Source: Candidatus Latescibacterota bacterium (GTDB taxonomy: Bacteria; Krumholzibacteriota; Krumholzibacteriia; JACNKJ01). From it: DNA of 64,000 bases. The stretch spans positions 434,001 through 498,000 of the forward strand of contig JACKDC010000003.1 of assembly GCA_020633725.1 (NCBI GenBank), given 5' to 3'. The notes beneath the pieces were generated by a model. It was not told where the DNA came from and did no database searches. It saw only the letters and a list, made by a program, of their open reading frames with translations. Position 1 is the stretch's first letter. Each line of letters opens with the position of its first letter. Both the position numbers and the translations under genes were made by a program. Of the stretch, positions 16,012 to 25,443 are shown one piece after another.

Positions 16012-18111
16012 ATGAACGGAGAGCTGTCGAAGCTCCGCAATATCGGGATCAGTGCGCACATCGACTCGGGCAAGACCACGCTGACCGAGCGGATCCTGTT
16101 CTATACCAACCGGATCCACGCGATCCACGAGGTGCGGGGCAAGGATGGCGTGGGCGCCACCATGGACTCCATGGAGCTCGAGCGCGAGCGGGGCATCACC
16201 ATCGCGTCGGCGGCCACCCACGTGGAGTGGGGCGGTCACCGCATCAACATCATCGACACGCCGGGACACGTGGACTTCACCATCGAGGTGGAGCGCGCCC
16301 TGCGCGTGCTGGACGGCGCGGTGCTCGTCCTCTGCTCGGTGGCCGGCGTGCAGAGCCAGTCCATCACCGTGGACCGGCAGATGCGGCGCTACAAGGTGCC
16401 CCGGGTGGCCTTCGTCAACAAGTGCGACCGCTCCGGCGCCAACCCGGCGCGCGTGACCGAGCAGCTCCGCGAGAAGCTCGGGCACAACGCGGTGATGATG
16501 CAGATTCCCATCGGCCTGGAGGCGGACCACCAGGGCGTCGTGGATCTGGTGACCATGGAGGCCGTCTACTTCGACGGCGCCAACGGCGAGCACATCCGCC
16601 GCGAGCCGATTCCGGCGACGCTGCTGCCCGAGGCCGAAACCCGCCGGGAGATCCTGGTGGACGCCGCCTCCATGTTCGACGACGCGCTCATGGAGACCGC
16701 GCTCGAGGGCGCGGACGCCGTCAGCCCCGAGATGCTTCACGCCGCCGTCCGCAAGGGCGTGCTGGCCCGCGAGCTGACGCCGGTCTTCCTGGGCTCGGCC
16801 TACAAGAACCGCGGCGTCCAGCTCCTGATGGACGGCCTGGTGCGCTACCTCCCCGATCCCACCGAGGTGGAGAACGAGGCGCTGCGCCTGGACAAGGAGA
16901 ACGGCGAGAGCAAGTTCGTCGTGAGCAACGACCCGTCCGACCCCCTGCTCGCGCTGGCCTTCAAGCTGGAGGACGGCCTCTACGGCCAGCTGACCTACAT
17001 CCGGCTCTACCAGGGCACGCTGCGCAAGGGCGACACGCTGGTCAACGTGCGCACGGGCAAGAAGGTCAAGGTGGGCCGTCTGGTGCGCATGCACGCGAGC
17101 ACGATGGAGGACATCGAGGGCGCGAGCGCGGGCGACATCATCGCGCTCTTCGGCATCGACTGCGCCTCCGGCGACAGCTTCACCGACGGCACCCTGCTCG
17201 CCTCCATGGCCAGCATGCACGTGCCGGAGCCGGTGATCAGCCTGGCCATCAAGCCCAAGGACAAGAAGGCGCAGGATTCCATGTCCAAGGCCATCCAGCG
17301 CTTCTCCAAGGAGGACCCCACCTTCCAGGTGGCGGCCGACCCGGAGACCGGCGACACGATCATCAAGGGCATGGGCGAGCTGCATCTGGACGTCTACCTC
17401 GAGCGCATGAAGCGCGAGTACAAGGCGGAGGTCGAGACCAGCCCGCCCCAGGTGGCCTACCGCGAGACGCCGGGCAGGGCCGTGGACTTCGACTTCGTCC
17501 ACAAGAAGCAGACCGGCGGCTCGGGCCAGTACGGCAAGGTGCTGGGACGCCTCGAGCCCTGGACCGACAGCGACTTCGACTTCGAGAACCAGGTGACGGG
17601 CGGCAACATCCCGACCGAGTACATCGGCGCGGTGGAGAAGGGCTTCCGCAGCATGCTGGTCAAGGGCCTGCACATCGGCGCCCCGGTGGTGAACCTCAAG
17701 GTGACCCTGGTGGACGGCGGCTACCACGCGGTGGACTCCTCCGACAACGCCTTCCAGGAGACCGCCCGCGGCGCGTTCCGCGAGTACTATCCCAAGACCG
17801 GCCCCAAGGTGCTGGAGCCGCTGATGCTGGTGTCGGTGGAGACCCCCCGCGAGTTCCAGGGCGACACCATGGGCACGCTGATGCAGCGCCGCGCCATCGT
17901 GCTGGGCACCACCGAGGACGACGACTTCGTGCGCATCGACGCCGAGGTGCCCCTGGCCGAGATGTTCGGCTACGCGACCGTGCTGCGCTCGTCCACCCAG
18001 GGCAAGGCGAACTTCACCATGGAGTTCAAGCGCTACGCGCCGGCCCCGAACGAGGTGGCCGAGGGTCTGCGCAAGGTGTTCCTCGAGAAGCGCCAGGCCG
18101 GCAACAAGTAG
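16012..18111 (+). CDS. fusA: elongation factor G, mitochondrial-EF-G1-like paralogue
   Basis: A 699-residue translational GTPase that drives ribosomal translocation. G1 is AHIDSGKTT, switch I RGITIASAAT, G3 DTPGHVDF and G4 NKCD (usually NKMD/NKLD). The segment HEVRGKDGVGATMDSMELERERGITI is close to mitochondrial EF-G1 and the related bacterial 'spd' EF-G1 subtype, rather than the usual 'EVHDGAATMDWM' form found in the second copy of this window (62024-64000). Domains II-V are complete (domain IV near residues 480-600, QTGGSGQYGKV). The ATG at 16012 has AGGAG six bases upstream; an in-frame upstream extension has no homology and no good ribosome-binding site. It is outside the str operon and co-directional with an ATPase gene 12 bases downstream. 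Subtype assignment is inference from motifs. Confidence 0.95.
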   Translation: MNGELSKLRNIGISAHIDSGKTTLTERILFYTNRIHAIHEVRGKDGVGATMDSMELERERGITIASAATHVEWGGHRINIIDTPGHVDFTIEVERALRVLDGAVLVLCSVAGVQSQSITVDRQMRRYKVPRVAFVNKCDRSGANPARVTEQLREKLGHNAVMMQIPIGLEADHQGVVDLVTMEAVYFDGANGEHIRREPIPATLLPEAETRREILVDAASMFDDALMETALEGADAVSPEMLHAAVRKGVLARELTPVFLGSAYKNRGVQLLMDGLVRYLPDPTEVENEALRLDKENGESKFVVSNDPSDPLLALAFKLEDGLYGQLTYIRLYQGTLRKGDTLVNVRTGKKVKVGRLVRMHASTMEDIEGASAGDIIALFGIDCASGDSFTDGTLLASMASMHVPEPVISLAIKPKDKKAQDSMSKAIQRFSKEDPTFQVAADPETGDTIIKGMGELHLDVYLERMKREYKAEVETSPPQVAYRETPGRAVDFDFVHKKQTGGSGQYGKVLGRLEPWTDSDFDFENQVTGGNIPTEYIGAVEKGFRSMLVKGLHIGAPVVNLKVTLVDGGYHAVDSSDNAFQETARGAFREYYPKTGPKVLEPLMLVSVETPREFQGDTMGTLMQRRAIVLGTTEDDDFVRIDAEVPLAEMFGYATVLRSSTQGKANFTMEFKRYAPAPNEVAEGLRKVFLEKRQAGNK

Positions 18112-18123
18112 AAAGGGAGCGTC

Positions 18124-18837
18124 GTGGTCTACCGCAAGCAGTTGAACAAGCGCAGTCCGCTGCGCGTCTTCGAGCGCTCCCTCCACGGGGGGCTGGGCAA
18201 GGGGAACATCGGCGTCGTCACCAGCCGCAAGGGCGTCGGCAAGACGGCCTTCCTCACGGACATCGCCCTCGACGACCTCATGCGCGAGCGGCCCGTCCTG
18301 CACGTCACGCTGCAGCACAGCGTGGAGCGCGTGCTGGGCTTCTACGACGAGGTCTTCCAGGAGCTGTCCCGCAGCCAGAAGCTGGAGGACGTCGCCGAGA
18401 CCCGCCTGGCCGTGGAGCGCAACCGCCACGTCCTCAGCTACCGCGGCCTGAGCGAGTTCAGCCTCGAGCACCTGGAGCGCAGCCTCGGCTTCCTGGCCGA
18501 GCACGCGGCGTTCAAGCCCGAGGCCATCGTCCTCGACGGCTACCCGGACTTCGCCACGGTCGCCGACACGGAGATCGCCGCCCTCAAGGCCATGGCCGAG
18601 AAGCACCAGGTGGAGCTCTGGGTGACGGCCCTGCGGCACCGCGAGGGCCAGGGGCGCGACAGCCGCGACGTCCCCGACGAGGTGGCGCGCTTCGACGCGC
18701 ACATCTCGGTGATCGTGCGCCTGGAGCCCAAGGCCGACCACGTGAAGCTGATCATCGTGAAGGACCACGAGAACACGGAGCTGGCCGATCTCCACCTGGA
18801 GCTCGATCCCAGCTCGCTGCTGCTGCGCTGGAGTTAG
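18124..18837 (+). CDS. conserved RecA/KaiC-like P-loop ATPase of unknown function
   Basis: A 237-residue cytoplasmic protein. A nucleotide-binding loop SRKGVGKTAF lies at about residues 34-43 (Walker A with the first glycine replaced by serine), and a Walker B-like strand AIVLDGYPDF is at about 136-145. The fold order (LHGGLGKGNIGVV, P-loop, HVTLQHSVERVLGFYDE) resembles the C-terminal RecA-like domain of DnaB/KaiC. There is no helicase N-terminal domain, zinc finger or membrane segment. The GTG at 18124 has GGGAG six bases upstream and is 12 bases after the EF-G stop, so the two genes are very probably one transcript ending in the hairpin at 18925-18954. Function is unknown; the link to translation is inferred from position only. 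Confidence 0.8.
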   Translation: MVYRKQLNKRSPLRVFERSLHGGLGKGNIGVVTSRKGVGKTAFLTDIALDDLMRERPVLHVTLQHSVERVLGFYDEVFQELSRSQKLEDVAETRLAVERNRHVLSYRGLSEFSLEHLERSLGFLAEHAAFKPEAIVLDGYPDFATVADTEIAALKAMAEKHQVELWVTALRHREGQGRDSRDVPDEVARFDAHISVIVRLEPKADHVKLIIVKDHENTELADLHLELDPSSLLLRWS

Positions 18838-18924
18838 GGGCTCGCGCAGAGGCACTCGGCCAAAGAGCGATCACGACCGCGGGCGGACGGCGCTCGACAG
18901 GAGCCTGCCCTCGCCTAAGTGCAG

Positions 18925-18954
18925 AAGCCCCTCGGCAGAAGTGCTGGGGGGCTT
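18925..18954 (+). terminator. strong 13-bp hairpin, probably bidirectional terminator
   Basis: AAGCCCCTCGGCA pairs with TGCTGGGGGGCTT around a GAAG tetraloop (13 pairs, two of them G-T). It is followed on the plus strand by TTCGCG, a poor U-tract. It lies between the convergent ATPase and ferritin genes, whose 3' ends it separates, and likely ends both transcripts. Confidence 0.7.
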
Positions 18955-18961
18955 TCGCGTT

Positions 18962-19486
18962 CTAGGTGGCGCTGCCCCCGCTCGGGGCTGCGCCGGCCGC
19001 GCTGCGCTGACTCAGCTCCCGGTCGATCATGAACAGCGCGTGCCCCGCGTCCCCCACCAGGCGCAGCTGCTTGACCACGGCGTCCACCGAGGCCTCCTCC
19101 TCCACCTGCTCGTTCACGAACCACTGGAGATGGGCGTTGCTGGCGTGGTCGGACTCCTTGATCGCCAGGTCCACCAGCTTGTTGATCGAGGTGGTCACCG
19201 ACTGCTCGTGCTCCATCGTGAACTCGAAGACTTCCAAGGAGTTGGCCCAGTCGCTCGGGGGCGCGTCGATCTCGCCCAGGCGCACCTGCCCGCCCCGCTC
19301 GAGGATGTAGTCGAAGAGCTTCATGGCGTGGAGGGTCTCTTCCTGGTTCTGCAGCCGCATCCAGTGGGCGAAGCCACTGAGATTCCGCTCCTCGAACCAG
19401 GCCGCCATGGCCAGGTAGAGGTAGGCCGAATAGAGCTCGTTCTTCACCTGATCGTTGAGCGCGGCTTCCATGGCCTTGCTGAGCAT
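18962..19486 (-). CDS. ftnA: ferritin (non-haem)
   Basis: A 174-residue four-helix-bundle iron-storage protein that oxidises Fe2+ and stores it as a mineral core in a 24-mer. Ferroxidase ligands are visible: NELYSAYLYLAMAAWFEERNL (E, Y), then QNQEETLHAMKLFDYI (E-x-x-H), TMEHEQSVT and HLQWFVNEQVEEE (E, Q). The ATG at 19486 has GGGAGG five bases upstream. The C-terminal 15 residues are an A/G/S-rich tail. It is the only gene on its strand here; the 251 bases upstream contain no promoter I would defend. With PerR/KatG it forms an iron/peroxide defence that suits an organism relying on PFOR. Confidence 0.95.
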   Translation of the reverse strand: MLSKAMEAALNDQVKNELYSAYLYLAMAAWFEERNLSGFAHWMRLQNQEETLHAMKLFDYILERGGQVRLGEIDAPPSDWANSLEVFEFTMEHEQSVTTSINKLVDLAIKESDHASNAHLQWFVNEQVEEEASVDAVVKQLRLVGDAGHALFMIDRELSQRSAAGAAPSGGSAT

Positions 19487-19737
19487 GCTCCCTCCCTGGG
19501 GACGGGTGTTGGGGTGGCCGCCGGCGGCCCGTCGCCGCCGCGGGGTCCGGGCTCAGTGTGGGAAATCGTCGGCCACAACTCAAGGGCTGATCGCCCCCTC
19601 GGACGTCCCATTGCACTTTGGGGTGGAACAGGAGCTCGAATAATCCGTACGCTGGCCCGGTAACTCCCCGCGCGTACCCACTTAACGATTCCCGACGGAC
19701 CTCCAGTCGCGAGGCCCCAACCCGGAGAAGTGTCACG

Positions 19738-21018
19738 ATGTCATCACGTCCGAGCACCCCCACGACCACACGGCGAGCGCTGCACTGGCTCAGCGCGGGG
19801 CTGATCTGCCTGCTCCTCGCCGGGCCCGCCGCCGCCGACTGGCAGGGCAGCATGGGCCAGGAGAACGGCGTCACGGTCGTCCACAATCCCGCCACGCCGG
19901 CCCAGGGCGCGAAAACCCTGGAGCTGAAGCCCACCTGGACCCTCGGCGGCGACACCGACGACGAGGATGAGTTCTTCGGCCTCATCGCGCGCATCGTCGC
20001 CGATGACGACGGCAACCTCTACGTGCTGGACGCCCAGCTCAACGAGGTCAAGCTCTACAGCGCCGACGGCGAGTTCATCCGCAGCATCGGCCGCGAGGGC
20101 GAGGGCCCCGGCGAGTTCCGCGGCGCCAATGGGCTCTTCCTGCTCAAGGACGGCACCGTGGCCGTCGCGCAGCTGGCCCCGGCCAAGATCGTGCTGCTCT
20201 CCCCCGACGGCACCCCCGCCGGCGAGCGCCCCGTCCCCCTGCCCGAGGGCGCCGGCTTCGCGATCATCATGGGCGCGATGAGCAGCGGCGACACGGAGAC
20301 GATCGTGCTGGCCTGGAACGAATTCCAGGAGGGCAAGTTCACGCAGCACAGCTCGCTGGTGCAGGTGGACGCCGAGGGCAAGATCCTCCACACCTTCGCC
20401 ACCGGCGACCGCACCATGGAGTTCTCCAACGCGATCATCGACGAGAAGATCTGGGACGCCTGGCAGAACCGCTGGGGCATGTTCCCCGATGGTCGCGTGG
20501 TGGCCAACGAGAGCTGGGGCGACTACCGCCTCACCGTGTGGACGCCGGACGGCAAGGTGGACCACGTGATCACCCGCGACTACAAGCATCGGCAGCGCAC
20601 GGCCGAGGAGGTCGCGCGCGTCAGCAAGATCTTCGAGGCGTTCACCCGCCAGGTGCCCAACGCCAAGATGGAGATCAGCGACGTGGACCAGGACGTCTTC
20701 CGCGTCTACCCGCTCGACAACGGCAACCTGCTGATCAACCCGAGCCGAGGCGCCATGGGCCTGGACGACGGCGTGATCGGCGTCTTCGACCTCTACGACG
20801 GCCAGGGCCGCTACCAGCGCGAGATCACGCTCAAGGGCAAGGGCAACCCGCGCACCGACGGCTACTTCTTCATCGGCAATCGTCTCTACGTGGTCACCGA
20901 TCTGCTCTCGGCCGCGATGGCCGCTCAGGGCGGCGGCGCCGACGACGAGGCGCTCGACGATGCCGAGCCCATGAGCATCATCTGCTACGAACTGCCTGCT
21001 GACGTGCTGGGAGGCTGA
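19738..21018 (+). CDS. exported 6-bladed beta-propeller (NHL-like) protein
   Basis: A 426-residue protein with a signal peptide (ALHWLSAGLICLLLAGPAAA, cleavage near residue 34). Repeats of the type IVADDDGNLYVLDAQLNEVKLYSADGEFIRSIGREGEGPGEF are characteristic of 6-bladed propellers common in FCB-group bacteria; EGPGEF is the recurring blade signature. The ATG at 19738 has GGAG ten bases upstream; the frame is open further upstream but without a signal peptide. The stop is one base from the start of the RND adaptor gene, so the propeller is probably the first gene of the efflux operon. A periplasmic or surface scaffold or sensor role is possible; no enzyme motif is seen. Confidence 0.85.
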   Translation: MSSRPSTPTTTRRALHWLSAGLICLLLAGPAAADWQGSMGQENGVTVVHNPATPAQGAKTLELKPTWTLGGDTDDEDEFFGLIARIVADDDGNLYVLDAQLNEVKLYSADGEFIRSIGREGEGPGEFRGANGLFLLKDGTVAVAQLAPAKIVLLSPDGTPAGERPVPLPEGAGFAIIMGAMSSGDTETIVLAWNEFQEGKFTQHSSLVQVDAEGKILHTFATGDRTMEFSNAIIDEKIWDAWQNRWGMFPDGRVVANESWGDYRLTVWTPDGKVDHVITRDYKHRQRTAEEVARVSKIFEAFTRQVPNAKMEISDVDQDVFRVYPLDNGNLLINPSRGAMGLDDGVIGVFDLYDGQGRYQREITLKGKGNPRTDGYFFIGNRLYVVTDLLSAAMAAQGGGADDEALDDAEPMSIICYELPADVLGG

Positions 21019-21019
21019 G

Positions 21020-22327
21020 ATGCGTCGGGTCGCGGACACCGCCCTTTCCTTCGACGACAACACTCTGCGACGCGGGCCCCTCGGCCCGCGTCGCCGCGTC
21101 GTCGCCCTGTCCCTCATGGCCCTGCTGGCGCTCGGGCTCGGCGCCTGCAAGTTCCCCGGCGGCGGTGATGCGTCCGCGCCGGACAGCACCGCCGTCGCGG
21201 CGGCCGCGAGCGACAGCGTGGACACCCAAGACGACAATGACGAAGACGCCAAGGGCTCCAGCAAGACCAGCTCCGTCACGGTGGCCGAGACCATTCGCGG
21301 CGACCTGGTGCTGCCCATCCTCGCCGAGGGCACCGTGCGCGCGCGCAGCCAGACGGAGATCCGCCCCGAGGTGGCGGGCACCGTGGCCAGCGTGGCCGTG
21401 AAGGAGGGCGACCGGGTCAAGCGTGGCCAGCTGCTCGTCCGCCTCGACCCCCGCGACTACAAGGTGGCCTACGAGGAGTCGCGCAGCGCCTACCTGCGCG
21501 CGCTGGGCACGCTGAGCGTCGAGGAGGGCGACTCCGCCCTGGCGGACGGCGCCAAGCTTCCCGCCCTGGGCGACGACCTGGACAGCCAGGTGGACGCGAT
21601 CCGCAGCGGCGCCTACCGCGGCGAGATCGCCGCGGCCCGCACCGGCGTCAGCGCGGCAGCCGCGGCCATGCACCGCGCCCAGCTCAACCTGGAGCGCTGC
21701 GAGCTGCGGGCGCCCTTCGCGGGCGTGGTCAGCGGCCTCACCCTGGCCGCGGGCGAGTGGGTGACGGCCGGCCAGACCCTCTGCACCCTCACCGACAACC
21801 TCCGGCTCGAGGCCGAGGTGAACGTCCTCGAGTCCGATCTCGGCGCCCTCGAGGAGGGACGTCCCGCCCTGCTCGCCTTCCCCGCGCTGGCCGAGACGCT
21901 GCAGGTGAAGGTGGACGTGGTGAGCCCCCTGCTCGAGACCGACAGCCGCAGCTGCCCGGCCCTGCTGCGCCTGGAGAACACCAGCGGACGCGTCCGCCCG
22001 GGCATGTTCACGCGCGCGGCCATCGCCGGGCGGATCGTGCCCGACCGCCTGCTCGTGCCGCGCGAGGCGGTCCTCACGCGCGACGGCCGTCCCCTGGTCT
22101 TCAAGGTGGCCGACGGCCTGACCCAGTGGCTCTACGTCGAGCTGGGCGAGCGCAACGAGCAGTTCGTGGAGATCAAGCGCGTGCTGCAGGGCGGCAGCCT
22201 GGAGCCCGGCGACCCCGTGGTGGTGTCGGATCACCTCACGCTGACGCACGGCGCCAAGGTCAAGATCAAGCGCACGCTGCATCCGAAGAGCCCCTGGAAG
22301 CTCGACGCGGCGGACGGCACGCCGTGA
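21020..22327 (+). CDS. RND efflux periplasmic adaptor (membrane fusion) lipoprotein
   Basis: A 435-residue adaptor linking RND permeases to an outer-membrane channel. A basic N-terminal region is followed by a lipoprotein signal with lipobox LGLGAC (Cys near residue 43). An Asp/Ser-rich linker follows (DSVDTQDDNDEDAKGSS). Then come a barrel-sandwich half (ILAEGTVRARSQTEIRPEVAGTVASVAVKEGDRVKRGQLLVRLD), a short hairpin, the second lipoyl half (LNLERCELRAPFAGVVSG) and a C-terminal beta-barrel (LLVPREAVLTRDGRPLVFKV). The ATG at 21020 is one base after the previous stop, and the end overlaps the permease by GTGA. No TolC-like gene is nearby. Substrate is unknown. Confidence 0.92.
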   Translation: MRRVADTALSFDDNTLRRGPLGPRRRVVALSLMALLALGLGACKFPGGGDASAPDSTAVAAAASDSVDTQDDNDEDAKGSSKTSSVTVAETIRGDLVLPILAEGTVRARSQTEIRPEVAGTVASVAVKEGDRVKRGQLLVRLDPRDYKVAYEESRSAYLRALGTLSVEEGDSALADGAKLPALGDDLDSQVDAIRSGAYRGEIAAARTGVSAAAAAMHRAQLNLERCELRAPFAGVVSGLTLAAGEWVTAGQTLCTLTDNLRLEAEVNVLESDLGALEEGRPALLAFPALAETLQVKVDVVSPLLETDSRSCPALLRLENTSGRVRPGMFTRAAIAGRIVPDRLLVPREAVLTRDGRPLVFKVADGLTQWLYVELGERNEQFVEIKRVLQGGSLEPGDPVVVSDHLTLTHGAKVKIKRTLHPKSPWKLDAADGTP

Positions 22328-25300
22328 TCCGCGGCGCCATCGGCAGGCCGGTCGCGATCAGCATGTTCTTCCTGGCGCTGGTCCTGATCGGCGCGCTCAG
22401 CTATCGGCGCCTGCCCGTGGACCTGCTGCCCGCCATCAACTACCCCCGCCTCACGGTGATCACCAACTACGCGGACGTCCCCGCGGGCGAGCTGGAGCGG
22501 CTCGTCACGCAGCCGCTGGAGGAGGTCATCACGGCGCTGCCCGGCGTGCGCTCGGTGAAGTCGCGCACGCGCGAGGGCATCAGCGCGGTCACGGTGGAGT
22601 ACGAGTGGGGCACGCAGATGGACTTCGCCAACCTGCATCTCAGAGAAGCCGTGGATCGCGTCGCCTATCGCGACGACTTCCCCGACGCCGCCGAGCGCCC
22701 CCTCATCCTGCGCTGGGATCCCACCGGGCGGCCCGTGAGCGTGCTGGTGCTCGAGGGCGAGGGCCGCCTGGAGCAGCTCAGCGACTTCGCCCGCGAGGTG
22801 GTCAAGCCCGCCCTGGAGCAGGTGGACGGCCTCAGCCAGGCCGAGGTGGTGGGCGCGGCCGAGCGCGAGATCCTCGTGGAGCCCGATCCCGACCGCCTCG
22901 CGCTCTTCGGCCTCGAGCTCGAGGACCTGCGCGCGGCGCTGGCCCGCAGCAACATCAGCTTTCCCGGCGGCCAGGTGCGCCAGGGTCCCCTGACCCTGAG
23001 CCTGCGCATCGCCGGCGAGTACGGCGACCTGGATCAGATCCGCGACACGGACGTCGCCAGCGTGGGCGGCAACACCGTGCGCATCGGCGACGTGGCCCGC
23101 GTCTACCAGGGCGTCAAGGACCCGGACGGCGTCACGCTGCTGGGCGGCAAGCAGGTGGTCTCCGTGCTGCTCTACAAGGAGCCCGAGGCCAACACCCTGC
23201 AGGTGGCCGCGAAGGTGGACGAGGCGCTGGGCGTGCTGCAGGACAGCTACGCCGACTTCAAGTACGCCTTCGTGACGCGCGACGCGGACTTCGTCCGCGC
23301 CTCCTTCGTGGGCCTGGCGCAGTCGCTGCTGCTGGGCGCCGGGTTGGCCTTCCTCGTCCTGTTCCTCTTCCTGAGCGACTTCCGCAGCCCGGTGGTGGTG
23401 GGACTCGCGATTCCCATCTCCATCATGATCACCTTCGCGCTGCTCTACTTCGGCAAGGTGAAGCTCAACCTCATGAGCCTGGGCGGCCTGTCCCTGGCCG
23501 CGGGCATGCTGGTGGACAACGCCATCGTGGTGCTGGAGAACATCCGGCGGCACCTGGACCGCGATCCCGCCACGGCACGCGCCGAGGGCATGGAGCGCAA
23601 GCGTCTGGTGGCCGCGGCCTCCGCCAGCGGCACCAGCGAGATGGCGCGCCCCGTGATGGCGGCCACGCTCACCACCATCGCCGTGTTCTTCCCGGTGGTC
23701 TACGTCCCCGGCATCGCCGGCGCCTTCTTCCGCGACCAGGCGCTCACGGTGACCTTCTCGCTGCTCATCTCCATCGCCGTGGCGCTGCTCCTGCAGCCCA
23801 CGCTCGCCGCGCGCATCCTCGCCGCGCGTCTCGGACCGCCGCGGGGCCTCTTCCGCGCCTTTCAGGCCGGACTCGATCGCCTCCACGACGGCTACCATCG
23901 GCTGCTCGAACGGGCGCTGGCCCGCCCGGCCCTCCTGCTGACGGTGCTCGTGCTGGGCCTGGCCGCCTGCGGCGTCTGGGGCCTCGAGCTCCACCGCAGC
24001 TTCATGCCGGCCAGCACCGTGGGCGACATCGGCCTGGAGATCGAGCTGACCCCGGGCACCTCGCTCGAGGAGACCCAGGCCTTCAGCGAACGGCTGGGCA
24101 GCTGGCTGGAGGACGACCCAGCCGTCGCCGCGGTCTTCTCTCAGGTGGGGCGCACGGAGAACACGCTCGCCTCGCTGAACGAGTACACCGCCCCGCACAC
24201 GGTGCGGCAGCGCATCGTGCTCAAACCGGGCCGCAGCTACCGCAAGGACTTCGGTCGCCTGCAGGCCGCCGTGCAGGGCTACATCGCCCCCATCCCCGGC
24301 GTGCGCAGCAGCTTCCAGGAGGAGAGCGTCGGCCTGAACGAGATCCTCGGCAAGGAGGGCGCGCCCTTCAACCTGGGCGTCATCGCCGAGGACGCAACGG
24401 TGGCCGCCCGCACCGCCGAGGACCTCATGCCCGCCCTTTCCACGGTGCCCGGGCTCGTGGAGCTGAAGGTGGACCGCGTGCTCGGCACGCCCAACCTCGT
24501 GGCCACCATCGACCGCGAGGAGGTCCTGCGCCGCGGCCTGAGCGCTGACCTGGTGTCCCGCGAGCTGCGCAACCGCGTGGACGGCGTCGTGGCCACCACC
24601 TTCAACGAGGTGGACCAGCGCGTGGACATCGCCGTGCGCCTGCCCCGCGAGCGGCGCCGCGACCTGCGCGAGGCGCTGACGGCCTCGGTGGAGCTGCCCG
24701 GCGGCAAGTCGGTGCCCCTGGGCGAGCTGATCCACCTGGAGGAGGAGCGTCCCCTGCGCGAGCTGCTGCGCAACAACCAGCGCCGCATGGTCACGCTGAG
24801 CGGGCAGCTGGCGGGCCGCGACCTGGACGACGTCTGGCGCGACGTCCACCAGCGCATCGACGCACTGGAGCTGCCCGAGGGCGTGCAGCTCATCGAGGCC
24901 GGCGAGCAGCAGGCCATGCGCGACAGCTTCCGCGCCCTGGGCTGGGCGATGGTGCTGGCCGTGCTGCTCGTCTACATGATCCTCGCGGCGCAGTTCGAGT
25001 CCTTCCTCGATCCGCTGCTCATCGCCGCGGTGCTGCCCATCGGCCTGGCGGGCTCGATCATCGCCATCGGCATCACCGGCAACAGCATCAACATCCTCTC
25101 GCTGATCGGCGTGCTGGCGCTGCTGGGCATCGCCGTGAACGACGCCATCGTGAAGGTGGACACCATCCGCCGCCTGCGCGAGGAGGGCATGGCCGGCATG
25201 GCGGCCATCTACGAGGCCAGCCGGCTGCGCATGCGGCCGATCCTGATGACGAGCGTCACCACCGTGCTGGCCATGCTGCCCATGGGCATCGGCATGGGCA

Positions 25301-25443
25301 GCGGCGAGCAGCTGCAGCGCCCGCTGGCGGTGACGATCATCGGCGGCCTCACGCTCACCACCGCCCTCACGCTCTTCTACACGCCGCTCTTCTACATGCT
25401 CGCCCACAAGCTGCGCCGCGAGGACGTGGAGGCGCGGCCGTGA
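22324..25443 (+). CDS. RND efflux permease 1 (AcrB/MdtB-like)
   Basis: A 1039-residue inner-membrane proton-driven exporter of typical RND length. A TM1 segment follows the N-terminus (AISMFFLALVLIGALSYRRLPVDLLP). A large periplasmic loop precedes TM2-6, the TM4 signature is GMLVDNAIVVLENI (Asp-Asn rather than the Asp-Asp pair of AcrB), the second periplasmic loop begins near residue 560, and TM7-12 include ILSLIGVLALLGIAVNDAIV. GTG 22324 overlaps the adaptor stop (GTGA), and its own stop overlaps the next permease in the same way, so the three are translationally coupled. With the following gene it likely forms a two-permease pump. Confidence 0.94.
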   Translation: MIRGAIGRPVAISMFFLALVLIGALSYRRLPVDLLPAINYPRLTVITNYADVPAGELERLVTQPLEEVITALPGVRSVKSRTREGISAVTVEYEWGTQMDFANLHLREAVDRVAYRDDFPDAAERPLILRWDPTGRPVSVLVLEGEGRLEQLSDFAREVVKPALEQVDGLSQAEVVGAAEREILVEPDPDRLALFGLELEDLRAALARSNISFPGGQVRQGPLTLSLRIAGEYGDLDQIRDTDVASVGGNTVRIGDVARVYQGVKDPDGVTLLGGKQVVSVLLYKEPEANTLQVAAKVDEALGVLQDSYADFKYAFVTRDADFVRASFVGLAQSLLLGAGLAFLVLFLFLSDFRSPVVVGLAIPISIMITFALLYFGKVKLNLMSLGGLSLAAGMLVDNAIVVLENIRRHLDRDPATARAEGMERKRLVAAASASGTSEMARPVMAATLTTIAVFFPVVYVPGIAGAFFRDQALTVTFSLLISIAVALLLQPTLAARILAARLGPPRGLFRAFQAGLDRLHDGYHRLLERALARPALLLTVLVLGLAACGVWGLELHRSFMPASTVGDIGLEIELTPGTSLEETQAFSERLGSWLEDDPAVAAVFSQVGRTENTLASLNEYTAPHTVRQRIVLKPGRSYRKDFGRLQAAVQGYIAPIPGVRSSFQEESVGLNEILGKEGAPFNLGVIAEDATVAARTAEDLMPALSTVPGLVELKVDRVLGTPNLVATIDREEVLRRGLSADLVSRELRNRVDGVVATTFNEVDQRVDIAVRLPRERRRDLREALTASVELPGGKSVPLGELIHLEEERPLRELLRNNQRRMVTLSGQLAGRDLDDVWRDVHQRIDALELPEGVQLIEAGEQQAMRDSFRALGWAMVLAVLLVYMILAAQFESFLDPLLIAAVLPIGLAGSIIAIGITGNSINILSLIGVLALLGIAVNDAIVKVDTIRRLREEGMAGMAAIYEASRLRMRPILMTSVTTVLAMLPMGIGMGSGEQLQRPLAVTIIGGLTLTTALTLFYTPLFYMLAHKLRREDVEARP

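Noticed and set aside
19487..19737. Possible ferritin or propeller promoters in the 251-base gap
   Set aside because: Hexamer pairs such as TTGAGT/CACACT and TTGCAC/TAATCC are too weak or wrongly spaced to defend.
22231..25407. A minus-strand frame of over 1000 codons opposite the first RND permease
   Set aside because: Same composition artefact; the permease frame has full RND signatures and coupled start/stop overlaps.
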